NCBI GenBank assembly: GCA_022843345.1
Contig: JALHNW010000091.1
Coordinates: 1-7,061 of the forward strand
Origin: Rubritepida sp.
GTDB lineage: Bacteria > Pseudomonadota > Alphaproteobacteria > Acetobacterales > Acetobacteraceae
DNA length: 7,061 bases
Reading direction: 5' to 3'
Of this stretch, positions 1 to 6,882 are shown piece by piece. The notes under the pieces were generated by a model. It did not search any database. It saw only the letters and a list, made by a program, of their open reading frames with translations, and was not told the DNA's origin. The position numbers were made by a program, and so were the translations under genes. How positions within the stretch are numbered: position 1 is the stretch's first letter; each line of letters opens with the position of its first letter.

Positions 1-923
1 GCGCGGTCAGGCAGGTCGGCCACGCGGCCAGGCCCCTCGGCCAGCGCCGCCGCCAGCCGCGCGGGCAGGCGGGCGGCCAGCACCCCGCGCAGCTCTCCCT
101 TCCCGGCGTTGCGCTTGGCGTCCAGCAGCCAGGCGCGCGCGTCCGTGCCCGGCAGCAGGTCCAGCGTCACGGCCTCGCCCGGCGCCCAGAAGGAGGAGGC
201 CTGCAGGATCGCCGGCCCCGACAGGCCGCGATGGGTGAACAGCATCGCCTCGGCGAAGCGCGCCTTCCCGCAGGCCGCCGTCACGGGCAGCGACACACCG
301 GCCAGCGGGCGCATCAGCGCCAGCGCATCGCCGCCGAAGGTCATCGGCACCAGGGCGGGGCGCTGCGGCACCAGCGGCAGGCCGAAGCGCCCCGCCACCT
401 CGTGGGCGAAGGCGGTGGCGCCCATCTTGGGGATGGCCGGCCCGCCGGTGGCCAGCACCAGCGACTGGGCCGAAACCTCCCCGGCATCGGTGGCGATGCG
501 GAAGCACTCGCCGCGCTCCACGGCGGTGATGCGGGTGCCGCAGCGGATCGTGGCGCCGGCGGCGGCGCATTCCTCCAGCAGCATGGCCACGATGTCGCGC
601 GCCGAGCGGTCGCAGAACAGCTGGCCCAGCGTCTTCTCGTGCCAGGGGATGCGGTGGCGCTCCACCATCTCCAGGAAGTCGGCCGGCGTGTAGCGGGCCA
701 GCGCCGAGCGCGCAAAATGCCCGTTGTCCGACAGGTAGCGGTCGGCCCGCGCGCCATCCAGGTTGGTGAAGTTGCAGCGCCCGCCGCCGCTGATGAGGAT
801 CTTGCGCCCTGGCTCGGGCGCATGGTCCAGGACCAGCACGCGCCGGCCGCGCCGTCCGGCGGCGATGGCGGCCATCAGCCCCGCCGCCCCCGCGCCCAGA
901 ACGCAGACGTCGGCCGTGTTCAC
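1..923 (-). CDS. BaiN/YhiN/HI0933-type flavoprotein (NAD(P)/FAD-dependent oxidoreductase), 3' end cut by window edge
   Basis: Translating the minus strand from a GTG at 923-921 gives 307 complete codons, still open at the left edge. The N-terminus holds an FAD-binding Rossmann motif, GAGAAG, at residues 10-15, with the acidic residue ending strand 2 at D33. The family hallmark GRKILISGGGRCNFTN follows at residues 39-54, and the second dinucleotide-type motif LVLATGGPAIPKMGATAF lies near the middle. Family members are usually about 390-400 residues, so roughly the last quarter is missing. The family includes E. coli YhiN, H. influenzae HI0933 and the clostridial bile-acid reductase BaiN; most members, probably including this one, have no proven substrate. 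The GTG start is chosen because it sits just before the Rossmann fold and overlaps the upstream methyltransferase stop as GTGA, implying translational coupling. Family assignment is firm; the physiological reaction is unknown. Confidence 0.92.
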   Translation of the reverse strand, partial: MNTADVCVLGAGAAGLMAAIAAGRRGRRVLVLDHAPEPGRKILISGGGRCNFTNLDGARADRYLSDNGHFARSALARYTPADFLEMVERHRIPWHEKTLGQLFCDRSARDIVAMLLEECAAAGATIRCGTRITAVERGECFRIATDAGEVSAQSLVLATGGPAIPKMGATAFAHEVAGRFGLPLVPQRPALVPMTFGGDALALMRPLAGVSLPVTAACGKARFAEAMLFTHRGLSGPAILQASSFWAPGEAVTLDLLPGTDARAWLLDAKRNAGKGELRGVLAARLPARLAAALAEGPGRVADLPDR

Positions 924-1648
924 GCCAGCACGGCCCAGCCCTCGCCGTAGCCGGCGAGCAGCGCGTCGGGCGCCTCGGGCTTGAAGGCGGCGTAGATGCC
1001 GCGCGCGGGGCCGTTGATCGGATGCGCGCGGTAGCGGATGCGGGTGAAGCCGGCCTGGAGCAGCAGCGCCGTCATCAGCGGCGGGTTCGGCCCCCACCAG
1101 TTGGTCGCATCGCCCGCCAGCTCGGCCCAGGGGTAGAAGACCATCGCCGGGCGCACCTCCTCCAGCGCGTCCTGGTGCGTCTCGACGATGCAGGCGTGGC
1201 GGGCCAGCCGGCCCAGCGCGTCCATCACCGGGACCGGGTTCCGCAGGTGGTAGAAGACGCCGAGGAACAGCACCAGGTCGAAGGGCTCCAGCTCGGCCGG
1301 CAGGTCCATCGGGTCCAGCCGCCGCGCCTCGGGCGCCACGCCGGCGGCGGCGCAGGCGAGGTCGAAGGTCTCGCGCCCGCGGAAATGCGGGTGGTCCCAG
1401 GTGTAGCTGTCGGTGGCCAGCACGCGCGCCGCCCCGCGCCGCAGGGCGGCGATGGTGAAGCCGCCGTTCCACGCCCCGATGTCGAGCACCGACATGCCGG
1501 CCAGCGGCAGCGGGCCGAGGAACAGCTCCTCCTCCACCGCCATGATCTCGGGCGTCTTGCGCCCGGGGGTCACGACGCCCGGCCGCAGCTCGATCGTGTG
1601 GAACCAGAGGTGGCCGGCGATCGCGGCGCGCAGGGCATCGTCATCCAT
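920..1648 (-). CDS. CmoB-like class I SAM-dependent methyltransferase
   Basis: This 242-residue protein has a class I methyltransferase core. SAM motif [12 protein letters not shown], is at residues 54-64; the acidic residue ending strand 2 is D80 in RVLATDS; and [11 protein letters not shown] at 128-138 matches the post-II segment. The N-terminal [15 protein letters not shown] (15-29) resembles the WYHTIDL...VTPG entry of CmoB and its relatives (tRNA uridine carboxymethyltransferase family), and a [18 protein letters not shown] segment lies in the C-terminal third. It is shorter than E. coli CmoB (about 320 residues), so I call it CmoB-like and not CmoB; a small-molecule substrate is equally possible. 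The frame is open 15 codons further upstream, but the ATG at 1648 (MDDDALRAA) fits the family and the upstream residues look non-coding. No clear Shine-Dalgarno precedes it. It overlaps the next gene by GTGA, so the two are probably co-expressed. Confidence 0.85.
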   Translation of the reverse strand: MDDDALRAAIAGHLWFHTIELRPGVVTPGRKTPEIMAVEEELFLGPLPLAGMSVLDIGAWNGGFTIAALRRGAARVLATDSYTWDHPHFRGRETFDLACAAAGVAPEARRLDPMDLPAELEPFDLVLFLGVFYHLRNPVPVMDALGRLARHACIVETHQDALEEVRPAMVFYPWAELAGDATNWWGPNPPLMTALLLQAGFTRIRYRAHPINGPARGIYAAFKPEAPDALLAGYGEGWAVLA

Positions 1649-1695
1649 GGCGCGCGGTATAGACCGGATGGCGCGTGCGGCGCAGCATGGCACCC
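1649..1695. promoter_or_regulatory. Divergent 47-base intergenic region with overlapping -10-like boxes
   Basis: The methyltransferase (minus) and the dehydrogenase (plus) diverge from this short gap. The only AT-rich patch is GGTATAGA at 1656-1663. It reads as TATAGA (1658-1663) on the plus strand and TATACC (1661-1656) on the minus strand, so two -10-like boxes would overlap. No convincing -35 hexamer is visible about 17 bases upstream on either strand. A promoter on the minus strand here would start transcription at or almost at the methyltransferase ATG. This is pattern reading only, and either gene could use a promoter inside its neighbour. Confidence 0.3.
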
Positions 1696-2949
1696 ATGCA
1701 TGTCCTCATCCTGGGCGCCGGCGTGGTCGGCCTGGCCACCGCGCACGTCCTGGCGGCCGAGGGCCACCGCGTCACCGTGCTGGACGCCGAGCGCGCGCCG
1801 GGCCGCGGCGCCTCCTTCGCCAACGGGGGCCAGCTTTCCTACTCCTACGTCGCGCCCTTCGCCGGGCCGGGCGTCATCGGCAAGGTGCCGGGCTGGCTGC
1901 TGGACCCCGACGGCCCGCTGCGCTTCCGCCCGCAATTCGACCCACACCAGTGGAAGTGGCTGCTGGCCTTCCTGCGCGCCTGCAACGCCGGCCAGGCCGC
2001 GCGCACCACCGCCGCGTTGCTGGCCCTGGCCGCCCTGTCGCGCACGCTGACGCGCGAGGTGGTGGCCCTGCCCGACATGGCCTTCGACTTCGCGCCCTCC
2101 GGCAAGCTGGTGCTCCAGCCCGATGCCGCCGCCATGGCAGGCGCCGTGCGCCAGATGGAGTTGCAGGCGAAGCTGGGCAGCGAGCAGCGCGCCCTGTCGC
2201 GCGAGGAATGCGTGGCGGCCGAGCCCAGCCTGCGCCACCTGGCCCACCGCATCGAAGGCGGCATCCTGACGCCGAGCGAGGAGGCGGGCGACGCGCGGCT
2301 GTTCTGCGAGGCGCTGGCCCTGCGGCTGGCCCGCGGCAACCAGGCGGTGTCCTTCCGCATGGGGCTGCGCGCCCGCCAGCTGGTGCGCGCCGAAGGCCGC
2401 ATCCGCGCCGTCGTCACCGACGAGGGCGTGATCGAGGCGGACCAGTTCGTGCTCGCGCTCGGCAACGGCGCGCGGGCGCTGACGGTTCCCCTCGGCCTCG
2501 ACCTGCCGATCTACCCGCTGAAGGGCTATTCCCTGACGCTGGACGTGGCGGACGAGGCGGAGGCGCCGCGCATCTCCATCACCGATTCGGCGGCGAAGGT
2601 CGTCTATGCCCGCCTCGGCCGGCGGCTGCGCGTGGCGGGCATGGCCGACGTGGTGGGCGACGATGCGCGCATCGAGGAGAAGCGGCTGGACACCCTCATC
2701 CGCCAGGCCCGCGCCGCCTTCCCGAAGGCGAGCGACTGGCGCGAGATCCGCCCCTGGGCCGGGCTGCGGCCGGCCACCCCCACCGGACTGCCGCTGCTGG
2801 GCGCGGCGCGCGCGGCGCCGAACCTGTGGCTGAACCTCGGCCAGGGCTCGCTCGGCTTCACGCTGGCCATGGGGAGTGCCGCGATGGTGGCGGCGATGAT
2901 CGAGGGCCGCGCCACGCCGATCCCCGCGGAACCCTTCGCGCCGGGTTGA
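1696..2949 (+). CDS. DadA-like D-amino acid dehydrogenase (FAD-dependent, DAO family)
   Basis: This 417-residue protein has the length and architecture of the DadA small-subunit family, which oxidises D-amino acids to 2-oxo acids and ammonia with FAD and passes electrons to the respiratory chain at the inner membrane. [15 protein letters not shown] (residues 2-16) is the Rossmann FAD motif, with D30 ending strand 2. [19 protein letters not shown] (41-59) matches the NAGQ..PGYAAPWAAPG region of E. coli DadA. The C-terminal signatures [18 protein letters not shown] (from 352) and GQGSLGFT (382-389) match the DadA WTGLRPMTPDG and GHGTLGWT segments. ATG 1696 (MHVLILGAG) is chosen because it begins directly at the fold; an in-frame ATG at 1687 would add only three residues, and neither has a strong ribosome binding site. 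No alanine racemase is adjacent, so D-alanine specificity is not supported by context. A glycine/D-amino acid oxidase-like substrate is the main alternative. Confidence 0.88.
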   Translation: MHVLILGAGVVGLATAHVLAAEGHRVTVLDAERAPGRGASFANGGQLSYSYVAPFAGPGVIGKVPGWLLDPDGPLRFRPQFDPHQWKWLLAFLRACNAGQAARTTAALLALAALSRTLTREVVALPDMAFDFAPSGKLVLQPDAAAMAGAVRQMELQAKLGSEQRALSREECVAAEPSLRHLAHRIEGGILTPSEEAGDARLFCEALALRLARGNQAVSFRMGLRARQLVRAEGRIRAVVTDEGVIEADQFVLALGNGARALTVPLGLDLPIYPLKGYSLTLDVADEAEAPRISITDSAAKVVYARLGRRLRVAGMADVVGDDARIEEKRLDTLIRQARAAFPKASDWREIRPWAGLRPATPTGLPLLGAARAAPNLWLNLGQGSLGFTLAMGSAAMVAAMIEGRATPIPAEPFAPG

Positions 2950-3056
2950 CCCCCTGGCACGGTCCTGCCATGCACCCCCCGCCCCCGCCTTCGGCGGTGG
3001 CTCCGACCGGGGGTGTCCGGTTCCCAACCCACAGCGACAAGAGGCCGAACCAAGCC
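2950..3056 (+). promoter_or_regulatory. Structured leader upstream of metK (candidate cis-regulatory RNA)
   Basis: The 107 bases between the dehydrogenase stop and metK hold several pairings. CACCCCC (2973-2979) pairs perfectly with GGGGGTG (3009-3015), giving 7 bp. It encloses CCGCC (2985-2989) / GGCGG (2993-2997) with a TTC loop. A third stem, GGTTC (3019-3023) with GAACC (3047-3051), encloses the likely ribosome binding site AGAGG (3040-3044). Because the last stem could hide the start region, a translational switch is conceivable. metK is a classic target of SAM-sensing riboswitches, but I could not match this sequence to the SAM-I, SAM-II or SAM/SAH consensus. The very high GC makes chance pairing likely. 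The alternative is an ordinary untranslated leader carrying the metK promoter. Confidence 0.3.
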
Positions 3057-4244
3057 ATGCGCGACACGGGCGAGTACCTGTTCACCTCGGAGAGCGTCTC
3101 CGAAGGCCATCCCGACAAGGTGGCCGACCGCATCTCCGACACGGTGCTGGACACCTTCCTGGAAGCCGACCCGTATGCCCGCGTGGCCTGCGAGACGCTG
3201 GTCACCACCAACCGCATCGTCATCGCCGGCGAGACGCGCGGCCCCGCCTCCATCACGCCCGAGCTGCTGATGCACAAGGCGCGGCTGGCAGTGCAGGACA
3301 TCGGCTACGAGCAGGAGGGCTTCGACTGGCGCCACGCGCAGGTCGAGTGCCACCTGCACGCCCAGTCGGCGCACATCGCCCAGGGCGTGGACGCGGCCGG
3401 CAACAAGGACGAGGGCGCCGGCGACCAGGGCATCATGTTCGGCTACGCCTGCACCGAGACGCCGGACCTCATGCCCGCGCCGCTCTACTACGCGCACCTG
3501 ATCCTGCGCCGCATCAGCGAGATGCGCCGCGCCAGCGACCTGGCCGTGCGCGGGCTGCTGCCCGACGCCAAGTCCCAGGTCACGCTGCGCTACGTGGACG
3601 GCAAGCCGGTCGGCGCCACCTCCATCGTGCTGTCGACGCAGCACGAGGAAGGCATGGAGCAGGCCGAGATCCTGCGCATGGTCCGCCCGATCATCGAGAG
3701 CAGCCTGCCCGCCGGCTGGATGTGCCCGGACAACGAGCTGTACGTGAACCCCACGGGCACCTTCGTGATCGGCGGCCCGGACGGCGATTGCGGCCTGACG
3801 GGGCGCAAGATCATCGTGGACACCTACGGCGGCGCGGCCCCGCACGGCGGCGGCGCGTTCAGCGGCAAGGACCCGACGAAGGTGGACCGCTCGGCCGCCT
3901 ACGCCGCGCGCTACGTGGCCAAGAACGTGGTCGCCGCCGGCCTCGCCGAGAAGTGCACCATCCAGGTCTCCTACGCCATCGGCGTGAGCAAGCCGCTGTC
4001 GGTCTACTTCGACCTGCACGGCACCGGGCGCGACGTGGACGAGGCGAAGCTGGCGACCGTGGTGGACGGCCTCGTGAACCTTTCCCCCCGCGGCATCCGC
4101 GAGCACCTGCACCTGAACCGCCCGATCTACGTGCCCACCTCCGCCTACGGCCATTTCGGCCGCACGCCGGATGCGGAGAAGGGCACCTTCACCTGGGAGA
4201 AGACCGACCTGGTGGACGAGCTGAAGCGCGCCTTCGGGCGCTGA
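3057..4244 (+). CDS. metK: S-adenosylmethionine synthetase (methionine adenosyltransferase)
   Basis: MetK condenses L-methionine and ATP to S-adenosylmethionine, releasing phosphate and diphosphate, in the cytoplasm; it supplies the cell's methyl donor. The 395-residue product is full length (the family is about 380-400). The N-terminal [13 protein letters not shown] contains the ATP-binding HPDK at residues 18-21. The first signature, [13 protein letters not shown], is at 120-132, and the phosphate-loop signature [17 protein letters not shown] is at 264-280, both intact. The C-terminus reads [18 protein letters not shown] as usual for alphaproteobacterial MetK. ATG 3057 puts [17 protein letters not shown] at the N-terminus, as in homologues. 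An in-frame ATG at 2970 would add a proline-rich 29-residue extension and is rejected. Candidate Shine-Dalgarno AGAGG (3040-3044) is 12 bases from the ATG, rather far. trmB follows, but three unknown genes intervene. Confidence 0.98.
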   Translation: MRDTGEYLFTSESVSEGHPDKVADRISDTVLDTFLEADPYARVACETLVTTNRIVIAGETRGPASITPELLMHKARLAVQDIGYEQEGFDWRHAQVECHLHAQSAHIAQGVDAAGNKDEGAGDQGIMFGYACTETPDLMPAPLYYAHLILRRISEMRRASDLAVRGLLPDAKSQVTLRYVDGKPVGATSIVLSTQHEEGMEQAEILRMVRPIIESSLPAGWMCPDNELYVNPTGTFVIGGPDGDCGLTGRKIIVDTYGGAAPHGGGAFSGKDPTKVDRSAAYAARYVAKNVVAAGLAEKCTIQVSYAIGVSKPLSVYFDLHGTGRDVDEAKLATVVDGLVNLSPRGIREHLHLNRPIYVPTSAYGHFGRTPDAEKGTFTWEKTDLVDELKRAFGR

Positions 4245-4257
4245 CGGACGCATAATA

Positions 4258-4288
4258 GGCACCCGCAGGTTTTTTCCTTGCGGGCGCC
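4258..4288 (+). terminator. Hairpin after metK with a six-T loop; weak terminator or attenuator
   Basis: Fourteen bases after the metK stop, GGC-A-CCCGCA-GG (4258-4269) pairs with CC-T-TGCGGG-C-GCC (4276-4288) around a loop of exactly six T residues (4270-4275). The stem has one A/C mismatch and one bulged T. It is followed by CTTT and not a long T tract, so it is a poor canonical intrinsic terminator. On the plus strand the T run is inside the loop. It marks the end of metK and may partly separate metK transcription from the cassette downstream. Confidence 0.45.
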
Positions 4289-4326
4289 CTTTCCCCAGTG
4301 TCAGCCTTCCGCCCGCGCAGCGGCGC

Positions 4327-4332
4327 GGGAGG
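4327..4332 (+). promoter_or_regulatory. Ribosome binding site of the first cassette gene
   Basis: GGGAGG lies six bases before the ATG at 4339. It is a strong Shine-Dalgarno and supports that ATG over the overlapping open frame that begins at 4278. Confidence 0.7.
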
Positions 4333-4338
4333 CGTGGC

Positions 4339-4821
4339 ATGAGTGGGGGCATCACGGGCGCGATTGGCTTTCCAGGGCCGCCGGGCAGCCTGATCTACAC
4401 CGTCACGCTGCGCTCCGAATGGCGCAACGCGACCTATACGGGCCAGGTCGCTGTCGAGGCCTCGCAGGCCGTGGCCGGCGCGCAGGTGCCGCTGGCCGGC
4501 ACGCTGGGCATCCGCACCGTGTACTGGACCTTCGCCGTCATGGGGAAGAAGCTGCCGGACAGCCTGTCCACCGGGGCCACGGGCGGCATCCTCTTCGGGC
4601 CGGGCCGGCAGCTGCTGTGGCTCTGCGCCGACCCGGCGAACCCTGCGGCAGGCGCGATGGCGCGCTTCGGCTTCGCCCTGTCCGACGGCAATTACGGCCT
4701 GTCCCTCTGCTATTCCGGCGACCCCTCCACACCGCCGGAGGGGCTGGGCTGGAGCCTGTCCGGCCCCGAAGGCGGGCTGGACCAGGGCGAGGACGTGGCC
4801 ATCACCGGGCCCGGCTCGTGA
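4339..4821 (+). CDS. Hypothetical protein, 160 aa; upstream member of a tandem paralogue pair
   Basis: I do not recognise the family. The product is soluble-looking, rich in glycine and in alternating hydrophobic segments suggesting a beta-sandwich, with no signal peptide and no membrane helix. Visible blocks are PPGSLIYTVTL (14-24), TGATGGILFGPGRQLLWLC (78-96) and LSLCYSGDPSTPPEGLGWSL (121-140), ending in ITGPGS. The same blocks recur in the same order and spacing in the next gene (GSLLYFVEL, GGATGGIAF, LGWSL, VTGPS), so the two are diverged tandem duplicates. There are two cysteines (C96, C124). The start is fixed by a strong GGGAGG ribosome binding site. Its stop overlaps the next start as GTGA. 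No catalytic motif is visible, so a binding or structural role seems more likely than an enzyme, but that is inference. Confidence 0.82.
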   Translation: MSGGITGAIGFPGPPGSLIYTVTLRSEWRNATYTGQVAVEASQAVAGAQVPLAGTLGIRTVYWTFAVMGKKLPDSLSTGATGGILFGPGRQLLWLCADPANPAAGAMARFGFALSDGNYGLSLCYSGDPSTPPEGLGWSLSGPEGGLDQGEDVAITGPGS

Positions 4822-5303
4822 GCGGGCGCCGCCCGGGCGGGCTGCCGGCCGGCTCGCTGCTCTACTTCGTCGAGCTGCACGGGCTGGCGGGCACCGGTTC
4901 GGGCTGGTTCACGGTGCCTGCGGCGGCCTTCCCGGGCGGCGCGGCCGGGGTGGCGGTGTTCTGGCGCGGCGCCTCCTCGCCGAACGCGGCCACCGACTTC
5001 TTCATGGATGTCGGCGGGCAGCGCCTCACCCTGGCCGCCATGGGCGGCGCCACCGGCGGCATCGCCTTCGCCCCCGACCGCAGCGTGGCGTGGATCTGCA
5101 ACACCCCGGCCACGCCGCCCGGCGGGACCGATATGGGCGGGCCCTGCCTGCTGGACTTCGTTGCCGGCGGGCAGGCCTGCACCCTGTCCCTGTTCTACGG
5201 CGCCGCCCCGTCCTCCCCCGCCCAGCCGCTGGGCTGGAGCCTCGCCATCGCCGGGCTGACGCGGGTCGCCGGGCTGGACGTCACCGTCACCGGCCCGTCC
5301 TGA
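4818..5303 (+). CDS. Hypothetical protein, 161 aa; downstream member of a tandem paralogue pair
   Basis: This gene starts at GTG 4818-4820 inside the stop of the previous gene (GTGA, 4818-4821), so translation is very probably coupled. The frame is open further upstream, but the GTG gives MSGRRPGG, parallel to MSGGITGA in the paralogue, and leaves both products at 160-161 residues. Conserved blocks are AGSLLYFVEL (11-20), GGATGGIAFAPDRSVAWIC (76-94), CTLSLFYGAAPSSPAQPLGW (121-140) and DVTVTGPS at the end. Identity to the upstream gene is concentrated in these blocks; the region between residues 21 and 70 has diverged strongly and carries no cysteine. No signal peptide, membrane helix or catalytic motif is visible. 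The family is not recognised. Its retention as a diverged copy beside its sister suggests the two proteins work together or bind different partners. Confidence 0.8.
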   Translation: MSGRRPGGLPAGSLLYFVELHGLAGTGSGWFTVPAAAFPGGAAGVAVFWRGASSPNAATDFFMDVGGQRLTLAAMGGATGGIAFAPDRSVAWICNTPATPPGGTDMGGPCLLDFVAGGQACTLSLFYGAAPSSPAQPLGWSLAIAGLTRVAGLDVTVTGPS

Positions 5304-5326
5304 CACGAACGCCACGGAGCACCGCC

Positions 5327-6091
5327 ATGTCCGCCTCCTCCCCCGCGCAGCCCTCCATCCTCGGCGCCAGCCCTCCCTCGCTCTACCGCGCCTACGCCTC
5401 CGCGCTGTGGAAGACGCAGAAGTTCTTCGGCGCCTGGCCGCCGGTGATGACGGACATCGCGCTGGGAAGCTACGGCTCGCTTTCCTCCTCCGGCGGCTTC
5501 ACCAAGCTCGGCGACATCACGGTGCTGGCCGGCATCGTCCTGCCGCCGGCCCAGCCGCCCAGCCAGCAGCTCGGCTTCTGCCTGTCCAGCGACTCCGTCA
5601 GCTCCAGCGCCTTTTCCGTTACCGCGGGGGTGGAGGCGCCGGTTCCGGATGTGGGCGTGGTGACCGGCGACGCCGTCCTCAAGTACACCACCACCACGAA
5701 CGTCGCCTGCACGGTGGCGGTGAACGCGCTCGCCACCACCGACATCAGCGACAGCGTGGAAGATTGGCTGCGCGAGGAGGTGTGGCCGGCGCTGTCGCAG
5801 CTCAGCAAGGGCTCCTGGAACGACGACTGGCGGCTGGTGTGCAGCATCTACACCACGGACGGCTACGCGCTGGCCGGCGGCGCCGGCAGCGGCACCGCCT
5901 TCAACTTCGGCGCGACGGGCACGGTGCTGGGCGACATGCTCGACGGCAAGCTGACGACGAGCATCGACATCACGCAGGTCCGCAACGTCTCGCTCAGCGA
6001 ATGCGCGGTGAACCTCACCGCGCCCGCGCTCATCGGCTGCCAGCTCTGGCACTTCAGCAAGGGGCAGCCGCAGCTCGACAGCTTTTCCTGA
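5327..6091 (+). CDS. Hypothetical beta-rich protein, 254 aa; third gene of the cassette
   Basis: It lies 23 bases after the second paralogue, with GGAG (5316-5319) seven bases before the ATG, so it belongs to the same transcription unit. No family is recognised. No signal peptide or clear membrane helix is present. Visible parts are a Ser/Pro N-terminus, GSYGSLSSSGGFTKLGDITV (47-66), a Ser/Thr/Val-rich stretch at 86-137 including LKYTTTTNVACTVAVNA, an acidic amphipathic segment SVEDWLREEVWPALSQL (143-159), then alternating strands and a C-terminal PALIGCQLWHF (233-243). Five cysteines are scattered. The order of long Thr/Ser/Gly-rich strands, an amphipathic helix, and more strands is loosely like pore-forming folds such as bacterial gasdermins; this is a weak resemblance, with no N-terminal cysteine and no adjacent protease. 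It shows no similarity to its two neighbours by eye. Confidence 0.83.
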   Translation: MSASSPAQPSILGASPPSLYRAYASALWKTQKFFGAWPPVMTDIALGSYGSLSSSGGFTKLGDITVLAGIVLPPAQPPSQQLGFCLSSDSVSSSAFSVTAGVEAPVPDVGVVTGDAVLKYTTTTNVACTVAVNALATTDISDSVEDWLREEVWPALSQLSKGSWNDDWRLVCSIYTTDGYALAGGAGSGTAFNFGATGTVLGDMLDGKLTTSIDITQVRNVSLSECAVNLTAPALIGCQLWHFSKGQPQLDSFS

Positions 6092-6152
6092 CTGGACGCG
6101 GGGGCGGGACTGGGGGAGATGTGCGCCACCCCATTTCCCGGAAGCCCCTTCC

Positions 6153-6842
6153 ATGGACATCGAGCCCGGCATGCCCGAAGGCGTGCCGCACCGCCTCTAC
6201 GGCCGCCGGCGCGGCCACCCGCTGCGCCCGCGGCAGGAAACCCTGCTGGCGCAGACCCTGCCGCGCCTGCGCTTCGACCCCGCGGCACGCCCCCTCCCCT
6301 CGCCGCTCTGGCTGGAGGTCGGCTTCGGCGGGGGCGAGCACGCGCTGGCCCAGCACGCCGCCCATCCGGAGGTGACCTACCTCGCCTCCGAGGTGTTCGA
6401 GAACGGGCTGTGCTCCCTGCTCACCCGCCTGGTGCCCGAGGGCGGCGAGGCCGACGCCCCCCTGCCGCCCCGCCTGCACGTCTGGCCGCATGACGCGCGC
6501 GAGCTCCTCGCCGCCCTGCCCGATGGCAGCCTGGACCGCCTGTTCCTGATGTTCCCCGACCCCTGGCCCAAATCCCGCCACGCCAAGCGCCGCTTCGTCC
6601 ACCCGGCGATGCTGCCCGTCGTGGCCCGCGTGCTGCGGCCGGGCGCCCTGTGGCGCATCGCCTCCGACGACCCCACCTACCAGGACTGGGTGCGGGAGGT
6701 CTTCGCCGACCAGGCGCTGTTCATCCAGCAGTCGCTGGTGGCGCTGCGCCCCCATGGCTGGCCGCCGACGCGCTACGAGGCGAAGGCCCTGCGCGAGGGC
6801 CGCACGCCCTTCTACTGGGAGTTCAGGCGGTCCGGGGCATGA
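6153..6842 (+). CDS. trmB: tRNA (guanine-N7)-methyltransferase
   Basis: TrmB transfers a methyl group from SAM to N7 of guanosine 46 in the tRNA variable loop, in the cytoplasm. The 229-residue product has the usual length. The SAM motif I EVGFGGGEH is at residues 55-63, followed by the acidic SEVFENG (79-85), the family signature FPDPWPKSRHAKRR at 134-147, and the C-terminal TRYEAKALREGRTPFYWEF (206-224) that matches the substrate-binding T-Y-E loop. ATG 6153 is preceded by GGAAG (6140-6144) at a reasonable distance. In many alphaproteobacteria trmB directly follows metK, a pairing that makes sense because MetK supplies its SAM; here three unknown genes lie between, with a 61-base gap before trmB. 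All key motifs are intact. Confidence 0.96.
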   Translation: MDIEPGMPEGVPHRLYGRRRGHPLRPRQETLLAQTLPRLRFDPAARPLPSPLWLEVGFGGGEHALAQHAAHPEVTYLASEVFENGLCSLLTRLVPEGGEADAPLPPRLHVWPHDARELLAALPDGSLDRLFLMFPDPWPKSRHAKRRFVHPAMLPVVARVLRPGALWRIASDDPTYQDWVREVFADQALFIQQSLVALRPHGWPPTRYEAKALREGRTPFYWEFRRSGA

Positions 6843-6882
6843 CCCGCGGGCGCGGACCACGCCCCGTCCATCGCTGAGGGGA

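Noticed and set aside
1649..1693. Fifteen-codon upstream extension of the methyltransferase to an ATG at 1693.
   Set aside because: The extra residues do not resemble family N-termini and would overlap the divergent promoter region; ATG 1648 gives a normal start.
2985..3009. CGGT/ACCG stem with a GGCTCCG loop resembling a SAM/SAH riboswitch core.
   Set aside because: The pseudoknot partner (a GGAGC-like element overlapping the ribosome binding site) is absent downstream, so the consensus is not met.
2970..3056. In-frame upstream ATG that would extend MetK by 29 residues.
   Set aside because: The extension is proline-rich and low in complexity, lies over the predicted leader stems, and MetK homologues begin near the [17 protein letters not shown] segment at 3057.
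1413..3056. Long open plus-strand frame running into metK, plus many other long frames on both strands.
   Set aside because: High GC content suppresses stop codons. These frames have Arg/Ala/Pro/Gly-heavy translations and overlap genes with clear family motifs.
4251..4256. CATAAT as a -10 box for the cassette.
   Set aside because: No -35-like hexamer lies at suitable distance upstream, and the patch lies just before the metK hairpin, so a transcript from it would have to read through the hairpin.
4339..5303. The paralogues as aegerolysin-like partners of a MACPF-type pore protein.
   Set aside because: The aegerolysin sequence pattern is not visible; only size and apparent beta-richness agree, which is too little to claim.
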